Shown here in pieces: positions 17,482 to 26,616 of a stretch of 64,000 nucleotides of DNA. The stretch's first letter is position 1; each line of letters begins with the position of its first letter. This DNA is from Epilithonimonas hispanica. GTDB lineage: Bacteria; Bacteroidota; Bacteroidia; Flavobacteriales; Weeksellaceae. The stretch spans positions 1-64,000 of the forward strand of contig NZ_QNUG01000014.1 in assembly GCF_003385395.1 (NCBI RefSeq), read 5' to 3'. The notes below the pieces were generated by a model. It was not told where the DNA came from. It ran no database searches and worked only from the letters and a program-made list of their open reading frames with translations. The position numbers and the translations under genes were made by a program.

Positions 17482-19017
17482 TTAAGAACTACAAGACAAT
17501 TGACTACAACCTGTCTGATTATCATATTTTGAAGGTCGTTTTTGATTGAATTCTGGAAAGCGATTTTCATAAGGATTTTGTAAAGCTTCTTTCAGTTTGA
17601 AAAACAATTCATAATCTCCATTTTCCGAATCTTGAATCGCCTCGAATAAGAGATAATTTCTTAGAATAAATTTCGGATTTGCTTTTGACATTAATTCCAC
17701 AGATTCTGTTTCCAAGATTTTATTTTTGAGTTTTCTTGCTTGATATTTCTCGATAAAATTTGATAATCTTTTCAATTCACTTTCATTCAGAACTCGATAA
17801 GAAGAATTGGAAAAGTCATCAGTTTTAATTTCTGAATCACGCTTTTCAAGACTTTGGAAAAATAAAGTATAATCAAGATTAAAATCCTGCAACAACTGTT
17901 GCCATTCGGTAAAAAACCGTTCGTCTTCTGGCAAAACTTCATCGAAACCAAATTTGTTTGCTAACATTTTGTCGTGCTCTATCCAAAATCGTTTTCCGTA
18001 ATCATCCAAGATTTTTTCTAAAACTTCTGAATCATTGATCAATGGGAAAATAGCATTCGCTAAAGCTGCCAAATTCCAATGCGATATCTGACCTTGTTTT
18101 CCAAAAGCATAACGTTTCCCGGGCAAATCAGTTGTGTTTGGTGTGAAATCTAAATCATAACCATCCATCATAGAAAACGGTCCATAATCAATTGTGAGTC
18201 CAAGAATTGACATATTATCGGTATTCATCACGCCGTGAACAAAACCTACACGATACCAATCGATTATCATTTTCAAAGTTCTGTCACAAATGGCTTGAAA
18301 CCAATCAATATATTTGTTAGGATTACTTTCTGAATTGACTTCTTGATAAAAATTTTCAATTGTATAATCTGCTAATTGTTTCAGCAGATCAGTTTGATTT
18401 CTAGCAGACAACAATTCGAAATGTCCGAAACGTAGAAAAGATTCAGCCGTTCTTACCACAACTGCTCCTTGCTCTTTCTGTGGATTCCCAGAATATTGAA
18501 TATCCCGAATAACATCTTCACCAGTTTTGGAAAGGCTTAAAGCTCTGGTTGTTGGAACGCCGAGATGAAACATCGCCTCACTCATCAGATATTCCCGAAT
18601 TGAGGAACGCAAAACCGCTCTTCCATCTGCGTGTCTAGAATAAGGTGTTGCGCCAGCTCCTTTCCATTGGATTTCGGTTTGATGGTTTTTATTGATAATT
18701 TCACCAGCATAAATTGCTCTACCATCTCCTAATTGACCCGCCCAATTTCCAAATTGATGACCTGCATAAGCGGTTGCGTAAGTTTCGACATTTTCAGGAA
18801 GATTTTGAGCGACAAGGAAATCTTTATTGTTGTCTAATTTACCTAAACCTATTTCGATTGATAACTCTTCATTAAAATCAATTAATTCTGTTTTATCAAA
18901 ATCTGCAGGTTCCACTGTTGAAAACAAAACATCTGGAGTTTGTCTCTGCATCAGATTTCCCGAAAAATCTCCAGCAAATCGTTTTGTGAATTGATGAGTA
19001 ATATTTTTTAAATTCAT
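17482..19017 (-). CDS. selO: SelO-family protein adenylyltransferase (pseudokinase fold)
   Basis: A 511-residue SelO/YdiU protein, which transfers AMP from ATP to Ser, Thr or Tyr of target proteins, linked in other bacteria to redox stress. Signatures are FGNWAGQLGDGRAIYAGEI (nucleotide loop), WKGAGATPYSRHADGRAVLR, GVMNTDNMSILGLTIDYGPF (the kinase-like DN and DYGPF metal site), and a C-terminal GCSQLSCSS, where the redox cysteine (selenocysteine in animals) sits. The true start is ATG at 19017; a TTG two codons earlier is weaker. The 42 bp upstream are filled by the terminator of the preceding gene. Confidence 0.94.
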   Translation of the reverse strand: MNLKNITHQFTKRFAGDFSGNLMQRQTPDVLFSTVEPADFDKTELIDFNEELSIEIGLGKLDNNKDFLVAQNLPENVETYATAYAGHQFGNWAGQLGDGRAIYAGEIINKNHQTEIQWKGAGATPYSRHADGRAVLRSSIREYLMSEAMFHLGVPTTRALSLSKTGEDVIRDIQYSGNPQKEQGAVVVRTAESFLRFGHFELLSARNQTDLLKQLADYTIENFYQEVNSESNPNKYIDWFQAICDRTLKMIIDWYRVGFVHGVMNTDNMSILGLTIDYGPFSMMDGYDLDFTPNTTDLPGKRYAFGKQGQISHWNLAALANAIFPLINDSEVLEKILDDYGKRFWIEHDKMLANKFGFDEVLPEDERFFTEWQQLLQDFNLDYTLFFQSLEKRDSEIKTDDFSNSSYRVLNESELKRLSNFIEKYQARKLKNKILETESVELMSKANPKFILRNYLLFEAIQDSENGDYELFFKLKEALQNPYENRFPEFNQKRPSKYDNQTGCSQLSCSS

Positions 19018-19021
19018 TATC

Positions 19022-19051
19022 AAAAAACCCGTCTCGCTTGATGCGGACGGG
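19022..19051 (-). terminator. Terminator of the PBP1A operon, abutting selO
   Basis: On the minus strand CCCGTC (19046-19051) pairs with GACGGG (19028-19033) and is followed by six T. The T tract stops 4 bp before the selO ATG. Confidence 0.85.
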
Positions 19052-19059
19052 ATTTAATT

Positions 19060-21417
19060 TTATTTGTTAAAGTCTATATCATCCGAGGAATTAATAGCTT
19101 CATTAGAATTATCTTCTTTTTTCACTGGTTTATCAGGAACTTCTCTCACTGGATTTTTGAGTTCCTCAATAGATTGTAATCCACCATCATCACCATATCC
19201 ATTTCTGAGATTATTGAGATCCGAACAACTTCCTGTCCAGTTTGCCGGCTTAATGAATTTATCTTCTGGAAGAATATTCAAAGCTTTGTCTGCAAAAACC
19301 TTTTTCATATAAATTGCCCAAATCGGAAGTCCCATTTTTGCTCCTTGTCCTTCACCTGTGCTCCAGAAGTGCGTTGCTCTATCTTCCCAACCAACCCAAA
19401 CATCAGTCGCTAGTTTTGGAACAATTCCTACAAACCAACCATCTGAGTTTTTCTGAGTTGTCCCGGTTTTACCAGCGATTTCTACACTTGCAGGAATTCC
19501 TCTTCTTCTTAATTCTCCAGAAGCTGTCCCGAATTCTGCAACACCTTTCATCAAATCAATCATTGTGTAAGCGTACATCTCGTTCATTACTTCTTTTACA
19601 ACAGGTTTCACTTCTTTTATGACACGTCCGTTCGCATCCTCAATCCTCCAAATCATTTCCGGTTTTGTATAATTTCCGAAATTGGCAAACGTACTGAAAG
19701 CTCCCAACATCTCATAAATGGTAATATCGGAAGTACCCAAAGCCATTGGCAAATGTTTATCAATTGGACTTGTAACGCCTAAATCTCTTGCTAATTGAAT
19801 AACGTTTTCCGTTCCCGCCATTTCTGCTAGTCGAATTGCAACAGGGTTCAAGGATTTTGCAATCCCTTCTTTCAGTGTAACACTACCTCCTCCACCTTTT
19901 ACATACCAGCTTCCTTTTTGATAAGGCGCATTAGAAACAGCAGAACAAGGCGTCATACCTAGATGCATAATAGCCGTTGCATATACAAATGGTTTGAAAG
20001 TTGAACCAACCTGTCTTTTCCCTTGTTTCACATGGTCATACTGGAAATGTTGCCAATTGATCCCTCCAACCCAAGCCTTGATATCTCCAGTTGCAGGCTC
20101 CATAGACATCAAACCTGCTTGTGCAATCTGCTTGTGATAACGGATAGAATCCCAAGGAGACATCTCAACCTCCTCTTCACCTTGCCAAGTAAACCTAGTC
20201 ATTTTCGTAGGCTGGTGGAACTCGATCATAATAGAGTCTTCTGACATCCCTTCCGCTTTCAACTGCTTGTAACGACCTGTTCTCTTAACTGCAGACATCA
20301 TCAAATCATTGATCTGAGTTTTGGAAAGATTATAATAAGGACGATTTGGATTACGCCTCATCTCATTATCAAAGTTTCTTTGAAGATCTGTCAAATGTTC
20401 CTTAATCGCCTCCTCAGCATATTTCTGCATTCTAGAGTCTAAAGTCACATAGATTTTGAGTCCGTTTTTATAAAGATTGAGTTCTTTTCCTGTTTCTTTT
20501 TCGTAAGAATCTAGATACTGCTGAATTTCTTTTCTGAGGTAATATTTATAATAAGAAGAAAAACCTTCCTCAACGGTTTTGATTTCGTGGAAATCTACAA
20601 CTATTGGCGTTGCAATCGCTTTATCATAAGTAGAATTATCAATGTAACCAGTTTCCAACATTTGTTTAAGAACAACATCTCTTCTGGTTTTTGCTTTTTC
20701 TGGATTTCTGTAAGGATTATTTCTTCTTGGCGCTTCCAACATTGCTACAAAAGTTGCTGCCTCTGGTAATGTCAACTGATTCACAGATTTATTAAAATAA
20801 ACTCTGGAAGCCATTTCGATTCCTTTTGCATTGAAAAGGAAATCCATCTTATTGAAGTATAAAGCAACAATTTCTTCCTTCGTGTAACGCTTTTCAAGGC
20901 TTACTGCAACACACCATTCTTTCAGTTTCTGGAAAGCTCTTTCAAATCTATTTTGGGAAGCATTTCCTGTGAATAACAATTTCGCTAACTGTTGTGTAAT
21001 CGTAGAACCTCCACCTCTTCTCCCACCAAAATAAATTGCTCTAGCAACCGACTGCATATCAATTCCAGAATGCTCTTTAAAGCGCTCGTCTTCTTTCGCT
21101 TGTAATGCATAAACCAAATATGGCGGAAGTTGCTTGTAAGTTACCGGTTTGGTTTTTTCTTTTTCAAATTTCCCTAGTAGAACATTATCTGAAGAGTAAA
21201 TCTCCGATGCAACATAAATGTCAGGATTCTCCAACTCCTTCACATCCGGCATATCTCCTACAAAACCCTGAGACACTGCGAAAAACAATCCGGATATTCC
21301 TAGCACCACGGCTAAAAACCCTATCCAAACAATCTTAATCCATTTTCTGATTCCGGATTTCGCTTTTTTCTTGTCTGGCAGAGGAAATTTTTTATGTTCA
21401 GTTTTCTTATTTTCCAT
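19060..21417 (-). CDS. Class A penicillin-binding protein (PBP1A-type transglycosylase/transpeptidase)
   Basis: A 785-residue bifunctional peptidoglycan synthase. It has a cytoplasmic basic start, one membrane helix (about residues 27-50), and a GT51 domain with KEDERFKEHSGID and GGGSTITQQLAKLLF. The transpeptidase domain has GSTFKPFVYATAI (catalytic Ser), the SLN motif in AKSLNPVAIRLAE, and GKTGTTQ. The tail is Lys/Asp-rich. It polymerises and cross-links glycan strands in the periplasm. It lies 7 bp after gldH in the operon ricT-gldH-PBP1A. Confidence 0.95.
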   Translation of the reverse strand: MENKKTEHKKFPLPDKKKAKSGIRKWIKIVWIGFLAVVLGISGLFFAVSQGFVGDMPDVKELENPDIYVASEIYSSDNVLLGKFEKEKTKPVTYKQLPPYLVYALQAKEDERFKEHSGIDMQSVARAIYFGGRRGGGSTITQQLAKLLFTGNASQNRFERAFQKLKEWCVAVSLEKRYTKEEIVALYFNKMDFLFNAKGIEMASRVYFNKSVNQLTLPEAATFVAMLEAPRRNNPYRNPEKAKTRRDVVLKQMLETGYIDNSTYDKAIATPIVVDFHEIKTVEEGFSSYYKYYLRKEIQQYLDSYEKETGKELNLYKNGLKIYVTLDSRMQKYAEEAIKEHLTDLQRNFDNEMRRNPNRPYYNLSKTQINDLMMSAVKRTGRYKQLKAEGMSEDSIMIEFHQPTKMTRFTWQGEEEVEMSPWDSIRYHKQIAQAGLMSMEPATGDIKAWVGGINWQHFQYDHVKQGKRQVGSTFKPFVYATAIMHLGMTPCSAVSNAPYQKGSWYVKGGGGSVTLKEGIAKSLNPVAIRLAEMAGTENVIQLARDLGVTSPIDKHLPMALGTSDITIYEMLGAFSTFANFGNYTKPEMIWRIEDANGRVIKEVKPVVKEVMNEMYAYTMIDLMKGVAEFGTASGELRRRGIPASVEIAGKTGTTQKNSDGWFVGIVPKLATDVWVGWEDRATHFWSTGEGQGAKMGLPIWAIYMKKVFADKALNILPEDKFIKPANWTGSCSDLNNLRNGYGDDGGLQSIEELKNPVREVPDKPVKKEDNSNEAINSSDDIDFNK

Positions 21418-21424
21418 TAATAAA

Positions 21425-21895
21425 TTATGGCTTTAAGTTTTGAATTTTAATTCCTATATCTTCTATTCCTGGCAATACATTTCTTCTCATTGCCTGAACA
21501 ACTTTGACAGAATAATTACCATTTTGTGGAAATTTATAATTGAGTTTATATTGAAAAATAATCTCTTTCGTATCACCAAAACCTGTTCCAATCCATTCTC
21601 CATTTGGCTTTGCTAGAACAAAATTAAGAGTATCTGTTGAGATCTTTTTTTTGTTATGTTCAATACTTGCAATCAATCTTAGATTACTGTACGGATAATC
21701 GTTATTATTCCGAACAACAAACATCACATTTTTCTGATTCTGAGCATCTTCCACATCAAAATCAAATGATTGAGGAACATTCTTTTTCCATTGATTCCCA
21801 ACATCATTTACCAAAATTTTTTCATTACTATTTTGGCAGGAACTCAAAGATAAAAATAGGACAAAAACAACTATTGATCTAAGCATTACCTTCAT
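21425..21895 (-). CDS. gldH: Gliding motility lipoprotein GldH
   Basis: A 156-residue lipoprotein with signal MLRSIVVFVLFLSLSSC and lipidated cysteine. The body (residues about 30-156) has the GldH pattern of beta strands, including FDVEDAQNQKNVMFVVRNN and GFGDTKEIIFQYKLNYKFP. GldH is one of the lipoproteins needed for gliding in Flavobacterium and is kept in many non-gliding Bacteroidota. The frame stays open 70 codons further into ricT, but that part is a basic shadow of the ricT tail. The ATG at 21895 or 21886 fits the signal peptide. It overlaps the ricT stop by 8-17 bp. Confidence 0.9.
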   Translation of the reverse strand: MKVMLRSIVVFVLFLSLSSCQNSNEKILVNDVGNQWKKNVPQSFDFDVEDAQNQKNVMFVVRNNNDYPYSNLRLIASIEHNKKKISTDTLNFVLAKPNGEWIGTGFGDTKEIIFQYKLNYKFPQNGNYSVKVVQAMRRNVLPGIEDIGIKIQNLKP

Positions 21896-23348
21896 TTTTC
21901 GGCGGAAATTTCTTTTTCGGTTTCTTGAACGGTTTTTTCTGAGTTTTATTTTCCGTTGGTTGATTATTATCTGTAGTTTGAGCTTTCGGAGTTTCAGTTT
22001 TATTTTCCGTAGGCTTTTGATTGTTCTGACGATTTTTATGATCAGTGTTTCGCGGATTTTTATGACCTTGTCCTTGATTTCCTTTTGTCTGAACTTTTGG
22101 TTCACCAGCTTTGCTTTCTACAGGTTTTTGCTCATTAGAACTATTCCTGTTATCCGCTTGTCTTGGAGTTTTATTATCAGCCTGCTTCTTGGACGGTCTG
22201 TTATCTGATTGTCTCGGATTATTTCTCTCTCTATTATTATTGTTTGGTCTTGGTTTTCTGTTCTTTTTCTCGAAACGATCCACACTATTTTCTTGAATCA
22301 AATCAGATGTCACCATCTTATTTTCAATCACTTTCAGATCTTCCAAAGCCGGAGATTTTTCTCCCCTTTTGTTCATTACAATCATCTTCTGAACTTCGTA
22401 GATATCAAGATCATACCAAGCCATAGAATTCTCTACGTACGCAAACCACATTTTCTTTTTGAAAACATCGATTTTTATGCAAAATGCTCTTCCTTTTTCT
22501 GTATTCAGAACGGTGCTAGATGAAGGAAAATCTCTTAAAACATCAAGATAACTATCCAATTCATAGTTCAGACAACATTTCAATTTTCCGCATTGTCCTG
22601 CTAATTTTTGAGGATTGATACTCAATTGTTGATATCTCGCAGCATTGGTATTCACAGAGCGAAAATCCGTTAACCAAGTTGAACAGCATAATTCTCTTCC
22701 ACAAGAACCAATTCCTCCTACTTTTGCAGATTCTTGACGGAAACCAATTTGTTTCATATCAATCTTTGTGCGGAAAGTAGAAGCGTATTCTTTTATCAGC
22801 TGGCGAAAATCGATACGATTATCTGCTGTATAATAAAAAGTAACTTTTGAGCCATCTCCTTGATATTCAACGTCTGTAATTTTCATCTCAAGATTAAGAC
22901 CGTAAGCAATTTTACGAGCTTGTACCTTGATATCGTTTTCTTTTTTTCTTAGATCCTGCCAAGTTTCTACATCTTTTTGATTGGCAAGACGATAAACTTT
23001 TTGTATCCCATCCTCGTGTACGTTTTTCTTTTTCATTTGGATTTTCACCAATTCTCCAGAAAGACTTACTACACCTATATCGTGACCCGGACTAGATTCT
23101 ACAGCAATGATACTTCCGATATGTAAAGGCAGGCTGTTGACGTTTCTATAATATAATTTACGTTCATTTTTAAAACGAACTTCCACATATTCTGAACTTT
23201 TCGACGATGATGGATTAACATCCGAAAGCCAGTCAAAAACACTTAATTTATAACTATTGCCACAAGTATCTACACTACTGCACCCACTGGCACTCTTCGT
23301 ACCGCAAGAGTGGGAAGAATCGCCGGATGTTTTACATCCACAACTCAT
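21879..23348 (-). CDS. ricT: PSP1-domain protein RicT (YaaT family) with long disordered tail
   Basis: A 489-residue protein. The N-terminus is cysteine-rich (CGCKTSGDSSHSCG, GCSSVDTCG), the PSP1 core covers about residues 90-300, and it carries SCGRELCCSTWL and GKLKCCLNYELD, the Fe-S cysteines of the RicT family. RicT in Bacillus takes part in an RNA-maturation complex with RicA/RicF. Residues about 360-489 are a low-complexity tail of Asn, Lys, Gln, Pro and Thr with loosely repeated DNR and PTENKT units, probably unfolded and RNA-binding. It is the first gene of the ricT-gldH-PBP1A operon. Confidence 0.9.
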   Translation of the reverse strand: MSCGCKTSGDSSHSCGTKSASGCSSVDTCGNSYKLSVFDWLSDVNPSSSKSSEYVEVRFKNERKLYYRNVNSLPLHIGSIIAVESSPGHDIGVVSLSGELVKIQMKKKNVHEDGIQKVYRLANQKDVETWQDLRKKENDIKVQARKIAYGLNLEMKITDVEYQGDGSKVTFYYTADNRIDFRQLIKEYASTFRTKIDMKQIGFRQESAKVGGIGSCGRELCCSTWLTDFRSVNTNAARYQQLSINPQKLAGQCGKLKCCLNYELDSYLDVLRDFPSSSTVLNTEKGRAFCIKIDVFKKKMWFAYVENSMAWYDLDIYEVQKMIVMNKRGEKSPALEDLKVIENKMVTSDLIQENSVDRFEKKNRKPRPNNNNRERNNPRQSDNRPSKKQADNKTPRQADNRNSSNEQKPVESKAGEPKVQTKGNQGQGHKNPRNTDHKNRQNNQKPTENKTETPKAQTTDNNQPTENKTQKKPFKKPKKKFPPKNEGNA

Positions 23349-23370
23349 ATTTATTTTATTTTAATAGTTG

Positions 23371-23378
23371 CAAAGTTA
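23371..23378 (-). promoter_or_regulatory. Probable -7 box of the ricT operon
   Basis: TAACTTTG on the minus strand, 22 bp before the ricT ATG, fits TAnnTTTG. No TTG -33 element at the right distance. Confidence 0.5.
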
Positions 23379-23697
23379 ATATAATTTTTATTTAAGCTTA
23401 CCGAATATATTTTTTAAAAAAACTTTTTTGTTAATTTTGAGTTAATACAGTCTTAACATTGAAAATATAGCAATAAAACAAGCATTTAAACAATTATTAC
23501 ATAAATAACAATTTGCCTCTTTATTATGGTTTGCATCATAACGTTTAAAATTAAACTAAAATTAAATAGTCGCTAATATACATCATAAACAACTGATTTA
23601 TAACATTTTTACAATTACCCAAAACTAAACAATTATTCACAGAATAGCAATGTTTAACTTTTTTTAATAATTTCTATAGTTATTATTAAAATAATTA

Positions 23698-23705
23698 TAA
23701 ATTTG
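23698..23705 (+). promoter_or_regulatory. Probable -7 box of the FadL-type porin operon
   Basis: TAAATTTG, 19 bp before the ATG at 23725, fits TAnnTTTG. A -33 TTG is not evident. Confidence 0.55.
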
Positions 23706-23724
23706 GAACATTAATAATAATTAT

Positions 23725-24951
23725 ATGAGAAAAATTTTAGTATCCATGGCATTGGCTGCCGGTATGATGGCTTACGCAGGAGGTTTCCGAGTGTCTCTTC
23801 AGGGTGTTAAGCAGCTGGCAATGGCACATACAAGCGCACACGCAGAGGATGCGAGTGTTGCATTCTTCAATCCTGCCGGTATTTCTTTTATCCCGGCAAA
23901 GCTTAGTGTTGCTGCAGGAGGGTTTGGTGTATCTGATAAAATTACTTATCAAAATACCAGCACGTTGCAACAGACAGAAACGGACAACCCACTTGGAACA
24001 CCGATTTATGCAGCAATAGCTTATAAGGTGATGGATAATGTTTCTGTTGGTTTTAGTTTTTCTACACCTTTCGGAAGCACCATAGAATGGCCAAGCGATT
24101 GGGAAGGTAAAGAAATCGTTCAGAAACTGGAACTGAAAAGTTATTTCTTCCAACCAATGATTTCAGTAAAACTGGCACCTTGGGCATCTTTTGGAGCAAG
24201 TTACATCTACGTCAAAGGAAAAGTGGACTGGACAAAAGCTCTGACTCAATACGGTGGGCAACTCAATCTTTTAGATGACACCGCTACAGGACATGGTTTT
24301 GGTTTTGGTTTCTATTTCCAGCCAAATAACAATTTGGATGTCAGCGTAGCATACAGATCACCGGTAGATATGAAGGCAAAAGAAGGAAAGGCAACTTTTA
24401 CGGTGCCATCTTCTCTGCTATCTAATTTTAATGGTGGTTCGGACAATTTCAAGGCTACACTTCCTCTTGTGGACGAATACACTATTGGTGTTACATACAA
24501 GGTTACACCTAAATGGTTAATTTCTGCGGACTATAATTACCACGGCTGGGAAAGATACAGCAAGTTGACACTTGACTTCAGTACAGTTGCAGCAGGAAAT
24601 CAGCCAAATGATCCAACCGTCTCCGTATCACCTAAAAACTTTAAGAATACATCCAGTGTGCGTATCGGAACACAGTATGCGTTTAACGATATGATTTTCG
24701 GTAGATTGGGTTGGTACTATGATCAGTCACCGTATGCTGACAAAGATTTTATCCCTGAAATACCTTCTTTTGACAATTATGTTATAACAGGTGGTGTAGG
24801 ATTTAAGTTCAACAAACTTGGAGTTGATCTTTCCGGAGCGTATGCAATGCCAAAGAGCAGAACATTTAACAATCCCAACCTGAGTTTTGCGGGGCAGGCA
24901 AAAGCTGATGTATTCTTTTTTGGTCTTGGATTATCTTATAACGCATTCTAA
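23725..24951 (+). CDS. OmpP1/FadL/TodX-family outer-membrane channel
   Basis: A 408-residue protein with a signal peptide (cleavage after about residue 19, AYA) and the FadL start: hatch-domain sequence SAHAEDASVAFFNPAGISFI, followed by alternating beta strands to a terminal FGLGLSYNAF with a C-terminal aromatic. FadL proteins take up long-chain fatty acids or other hydrophobic compounds across the outer membrane. The SGNH lipoprotein gene follows after 14 bp, and the two may process and import the same lipid. Confidence 0.9.
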   Translation: MRKILVSMALAAGMMAYAGGFRVSLQGVKQLAMAHTSAHAEDASVAFFNPAGISFIPAKLSVAAGGFGVSDKITYQNTSTLQQTETDNPLGTPIYAAIAYKVMDNVSVGFSFSTPFGSTIEWPSDWEGKEIVQKLELKSYFFQPMISVKLAPWASFGASYIYVKGKVDWTKALTQYGGQLNLLDDTATGHGFGFGFYFQPNNNLDVSVAYRSPVDMKAKEGKATFTVPSSLLSNFNGGSDNFKATLPLVDEYTIGVTYKVTPKWLISADYNYHGWERYSKLTLDFSTVAAGNQPNDPTVSVSPKNFKNTSSVRIGTQYAFNDMIFGRLGWYYDQSPYADKDFIPEIPSFDNYVITGGVGFKFNKLGVDLSGAYAMPKSRTFNNPNLSFAGQAKADVFFFGLGLSYNAF

Positions 24952-24965
24952 TATTTGAATTAATT

Positions 24966-26513
24966 ATGAAAAAATTATATATATCAACAGTAGCTGCGGC
25001 TTTGCTTTTCACGGTTAGCTGTCAGCATGATTTTGAAAACAGTACCGAAGATGTGGTGGTAACATCTGGCGAAGCTAATTTTTCTAAATATATTGCTTTA
25101 GGAAACTCTTTAACTGCTGGTTACAGAGATGGTGCACTATATGCGGACGGACAGAACGAGTCTTACCCAAGTATGATTGCTAAACAAATGCAATCAGCTG
25201 GCGGTGGAGAATTCAAGCAACCATTGATGCCTGATAATAATGGAGGTTTACTACTTACTCTGCCGACAGGAAATATACAGATAGCAGATACTAAAAGAGT
25301 AATTACCGGCTTCAGTGGAGGAACACCTACAATAGCTTTTGCTAATGATAACAAAGCTGCTACTATCAGCAATACTGTATTAACAGGTCCATTTAATAAT
25401 ATGGGAGTTCCTGGTGCAAAAGTATCACATTTGTTAGCTCCTGATTATGGAAACGTTCAAGGTATTCTTGCTAAAACAGCTAACCCTTATTTTGTTAGAT
25501 TTGCATCAAGCCCAACAACTTCTGTTATCCAAGACTTTTTAGCACAGAAACCAACATTTTTCAGCTTATGGATTGGAAATAATGATGCTCTTCTTTACGC
25601 TTTAGCTGGTGCTGATGATACTGTTGAAAAATTAACTCCAGCAGACCAATTCGGAACCTACTATAATCTCTTGGTATCTCAAATCAAGACTTCTGGAGCG
25701 AAAGGTGTAATTGCAAACATCCCAAATGTAACAACTATTCCTTCTTTAACAACAGTTCCTTACAACCCGTTAACAGCAACATTGCTTGGTAAGGGAGATG
25801 TAAATGTTGGAAACGCTACGATTGACCAACTAAATAGTAGTTTATATGGACCACTTAATCAAATTTTAACTGCTTTGGGAGCTGGTGACAGAATTAAACC
25901 ATTATCAAAAACCACAACCAATCCTTTATTGATTTTTGATGAAAGCCTTCCTAACCTAGGTAACGCTATAACAACAGCTGCATTAGCATCTGGAAACCCA
26001 CAATTGATGGCGTTAGCACCTTATCTGGGTGCTACCTATGGTCGTGCCAGACAGGCGAAATCCACAGACCTTATTCCTTTGACTACGTCCGCGTCAATTG
26101 GTACTGCTGCGACTCTTCCTCCAGGTATCCCAGCTAGTTTAAGCGCAAGAGGTGTTGCGTACCCGTTCGAAGACAAATATATTGTAACAAGCACAGAAGC
26201 TACAGCTATTGACACTGCAATTAACAGCTATAATGTTATTATTAAAAAAGCAGCGGACGATAATGGTTATGCTTTTGTAGATGCCAATGCTAAAATGGTC
26301 GAATTGAATTCTGCATCTGGAATCCAATGGGATGGCGTAAGATATTCTGCAAAATTTGTAACTGGAGGAGCTTTCTCTCTGGATGGAGTGCATTTAACCG
26401 GACGTGGTTATGCTATTATTGCTAATGAATTCCTTAAAGCTATCAATACTAAATACAAATCTAATCTACCAATGATTAGTCCAAATTCTTATTCTGGAGT
26501 TACATTTCCTTAA
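24966..26513 (+). CDS. SGNH/GDSL-type hydrolase lipoprotein
   Basis: A 515-residue lipoprotein (signal AAALLFTVSC, lipid Cys at 19). SGNH blocks are visible: block I ALGNSLTAGY near residue 45 with the nucleophile Ser, a WIGNND block III near residue 197, and block V SLDGVHLTGRGYAIIANEF near residue 470 with Asp and His. It should hydrolyse esters, such as lipids or acetylated glycans, at the cell surface. It sits directly after the FadL-type porin, which suggests a shared lipid-uptake role. A strong terminator follows. Confidence 0.87.
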   Translation: MKKLYISTVAAALLFTVSCQHDFENSTEDVVVTSGEANFSKYIALGNSLTAGYRDGALYADGQNESYPSMIAKQMQSAGGGEFKQPLMPDNNGGLLLTLPTGNIQIADTKRVITGFSGGTPTIAFANDNKAATISNTVLTGPFNNMGVPGAKVSHLLAPDYGNVQGILAKTANPYFVRFASSPTTSVIQDFLAQKPTFFSLWIGNNDALLYALAGADDTVEKLTPADQFGTYYNLLVSQIKTSGAKGVIANIPNVTTIPSLTTVPYNPLTATLLGKGDVNVGNATIDQLNSSLYGPLNQILTALGAGDRIKPLSKTTTNPLLIFDESLPNLGNAITTAALASGNPQLMALAPYLGATYGRARQAKSTDLIPLTTSASIGTAATLPPGIPASLSARGVAYPFEDKYIVTSTEATAIDTAINSYNVIIKKAADDNGYAFVDANAKMVELNSASGIQWDGVRYSAKFVTGGAFSLDGVHLTGRGYAIIANEFLKAINTKYKSNLPMISPNSYSGVTFP

Positions 26514-26533
26514 TCAGAATTAGATATTATATG

Positions 26534-26566
26534 ACCGTCTCATTAAGTTAATGAGGCGGTTTTTTA
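26534..26566 (+). terminator. Terminator after the SGNH gene
   Basis: ACCGTCTCATT (26534-26544) pairs with AATGAGGCGGT (26550-26560) with one G-U pair, followed by a T tract. Confidence 0.92.
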
Positions 26567-26616
26567 TTGATAATAAATATATTTTCAAAATATAAAATTT
26601 TGATTATTTTTACAAA

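Larger units (their letters stand above)
23349..23724. other. 376-bp AT-rich divergent intergenic region
   Basis: This is the longest gene-free stretch in the window. It separates ricT (minus) from the porin gene (plus). Apart from one TAnnTTTG box at each end I see only AT-rich sequence; no tRNA, riboswitch, terminator or repeat is evident. Its length would leave space for a regulator-binding site upstream of the FadL-type porin. Confidence 0.6.

Noticed and set aside
21896-22105. N-terminal extension of GldH by 70 residues
   Set aside because: It is an extremely basic stretch read out of frame from the ricT tail. A normal lipoprotein signal starts at 21895 or 21886.
23349-23724. Small RNA or riboswitch in the longest gap
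   Set aside because: The stretch is AT-rich with no stable hairpin, terminator or recognisable motif.
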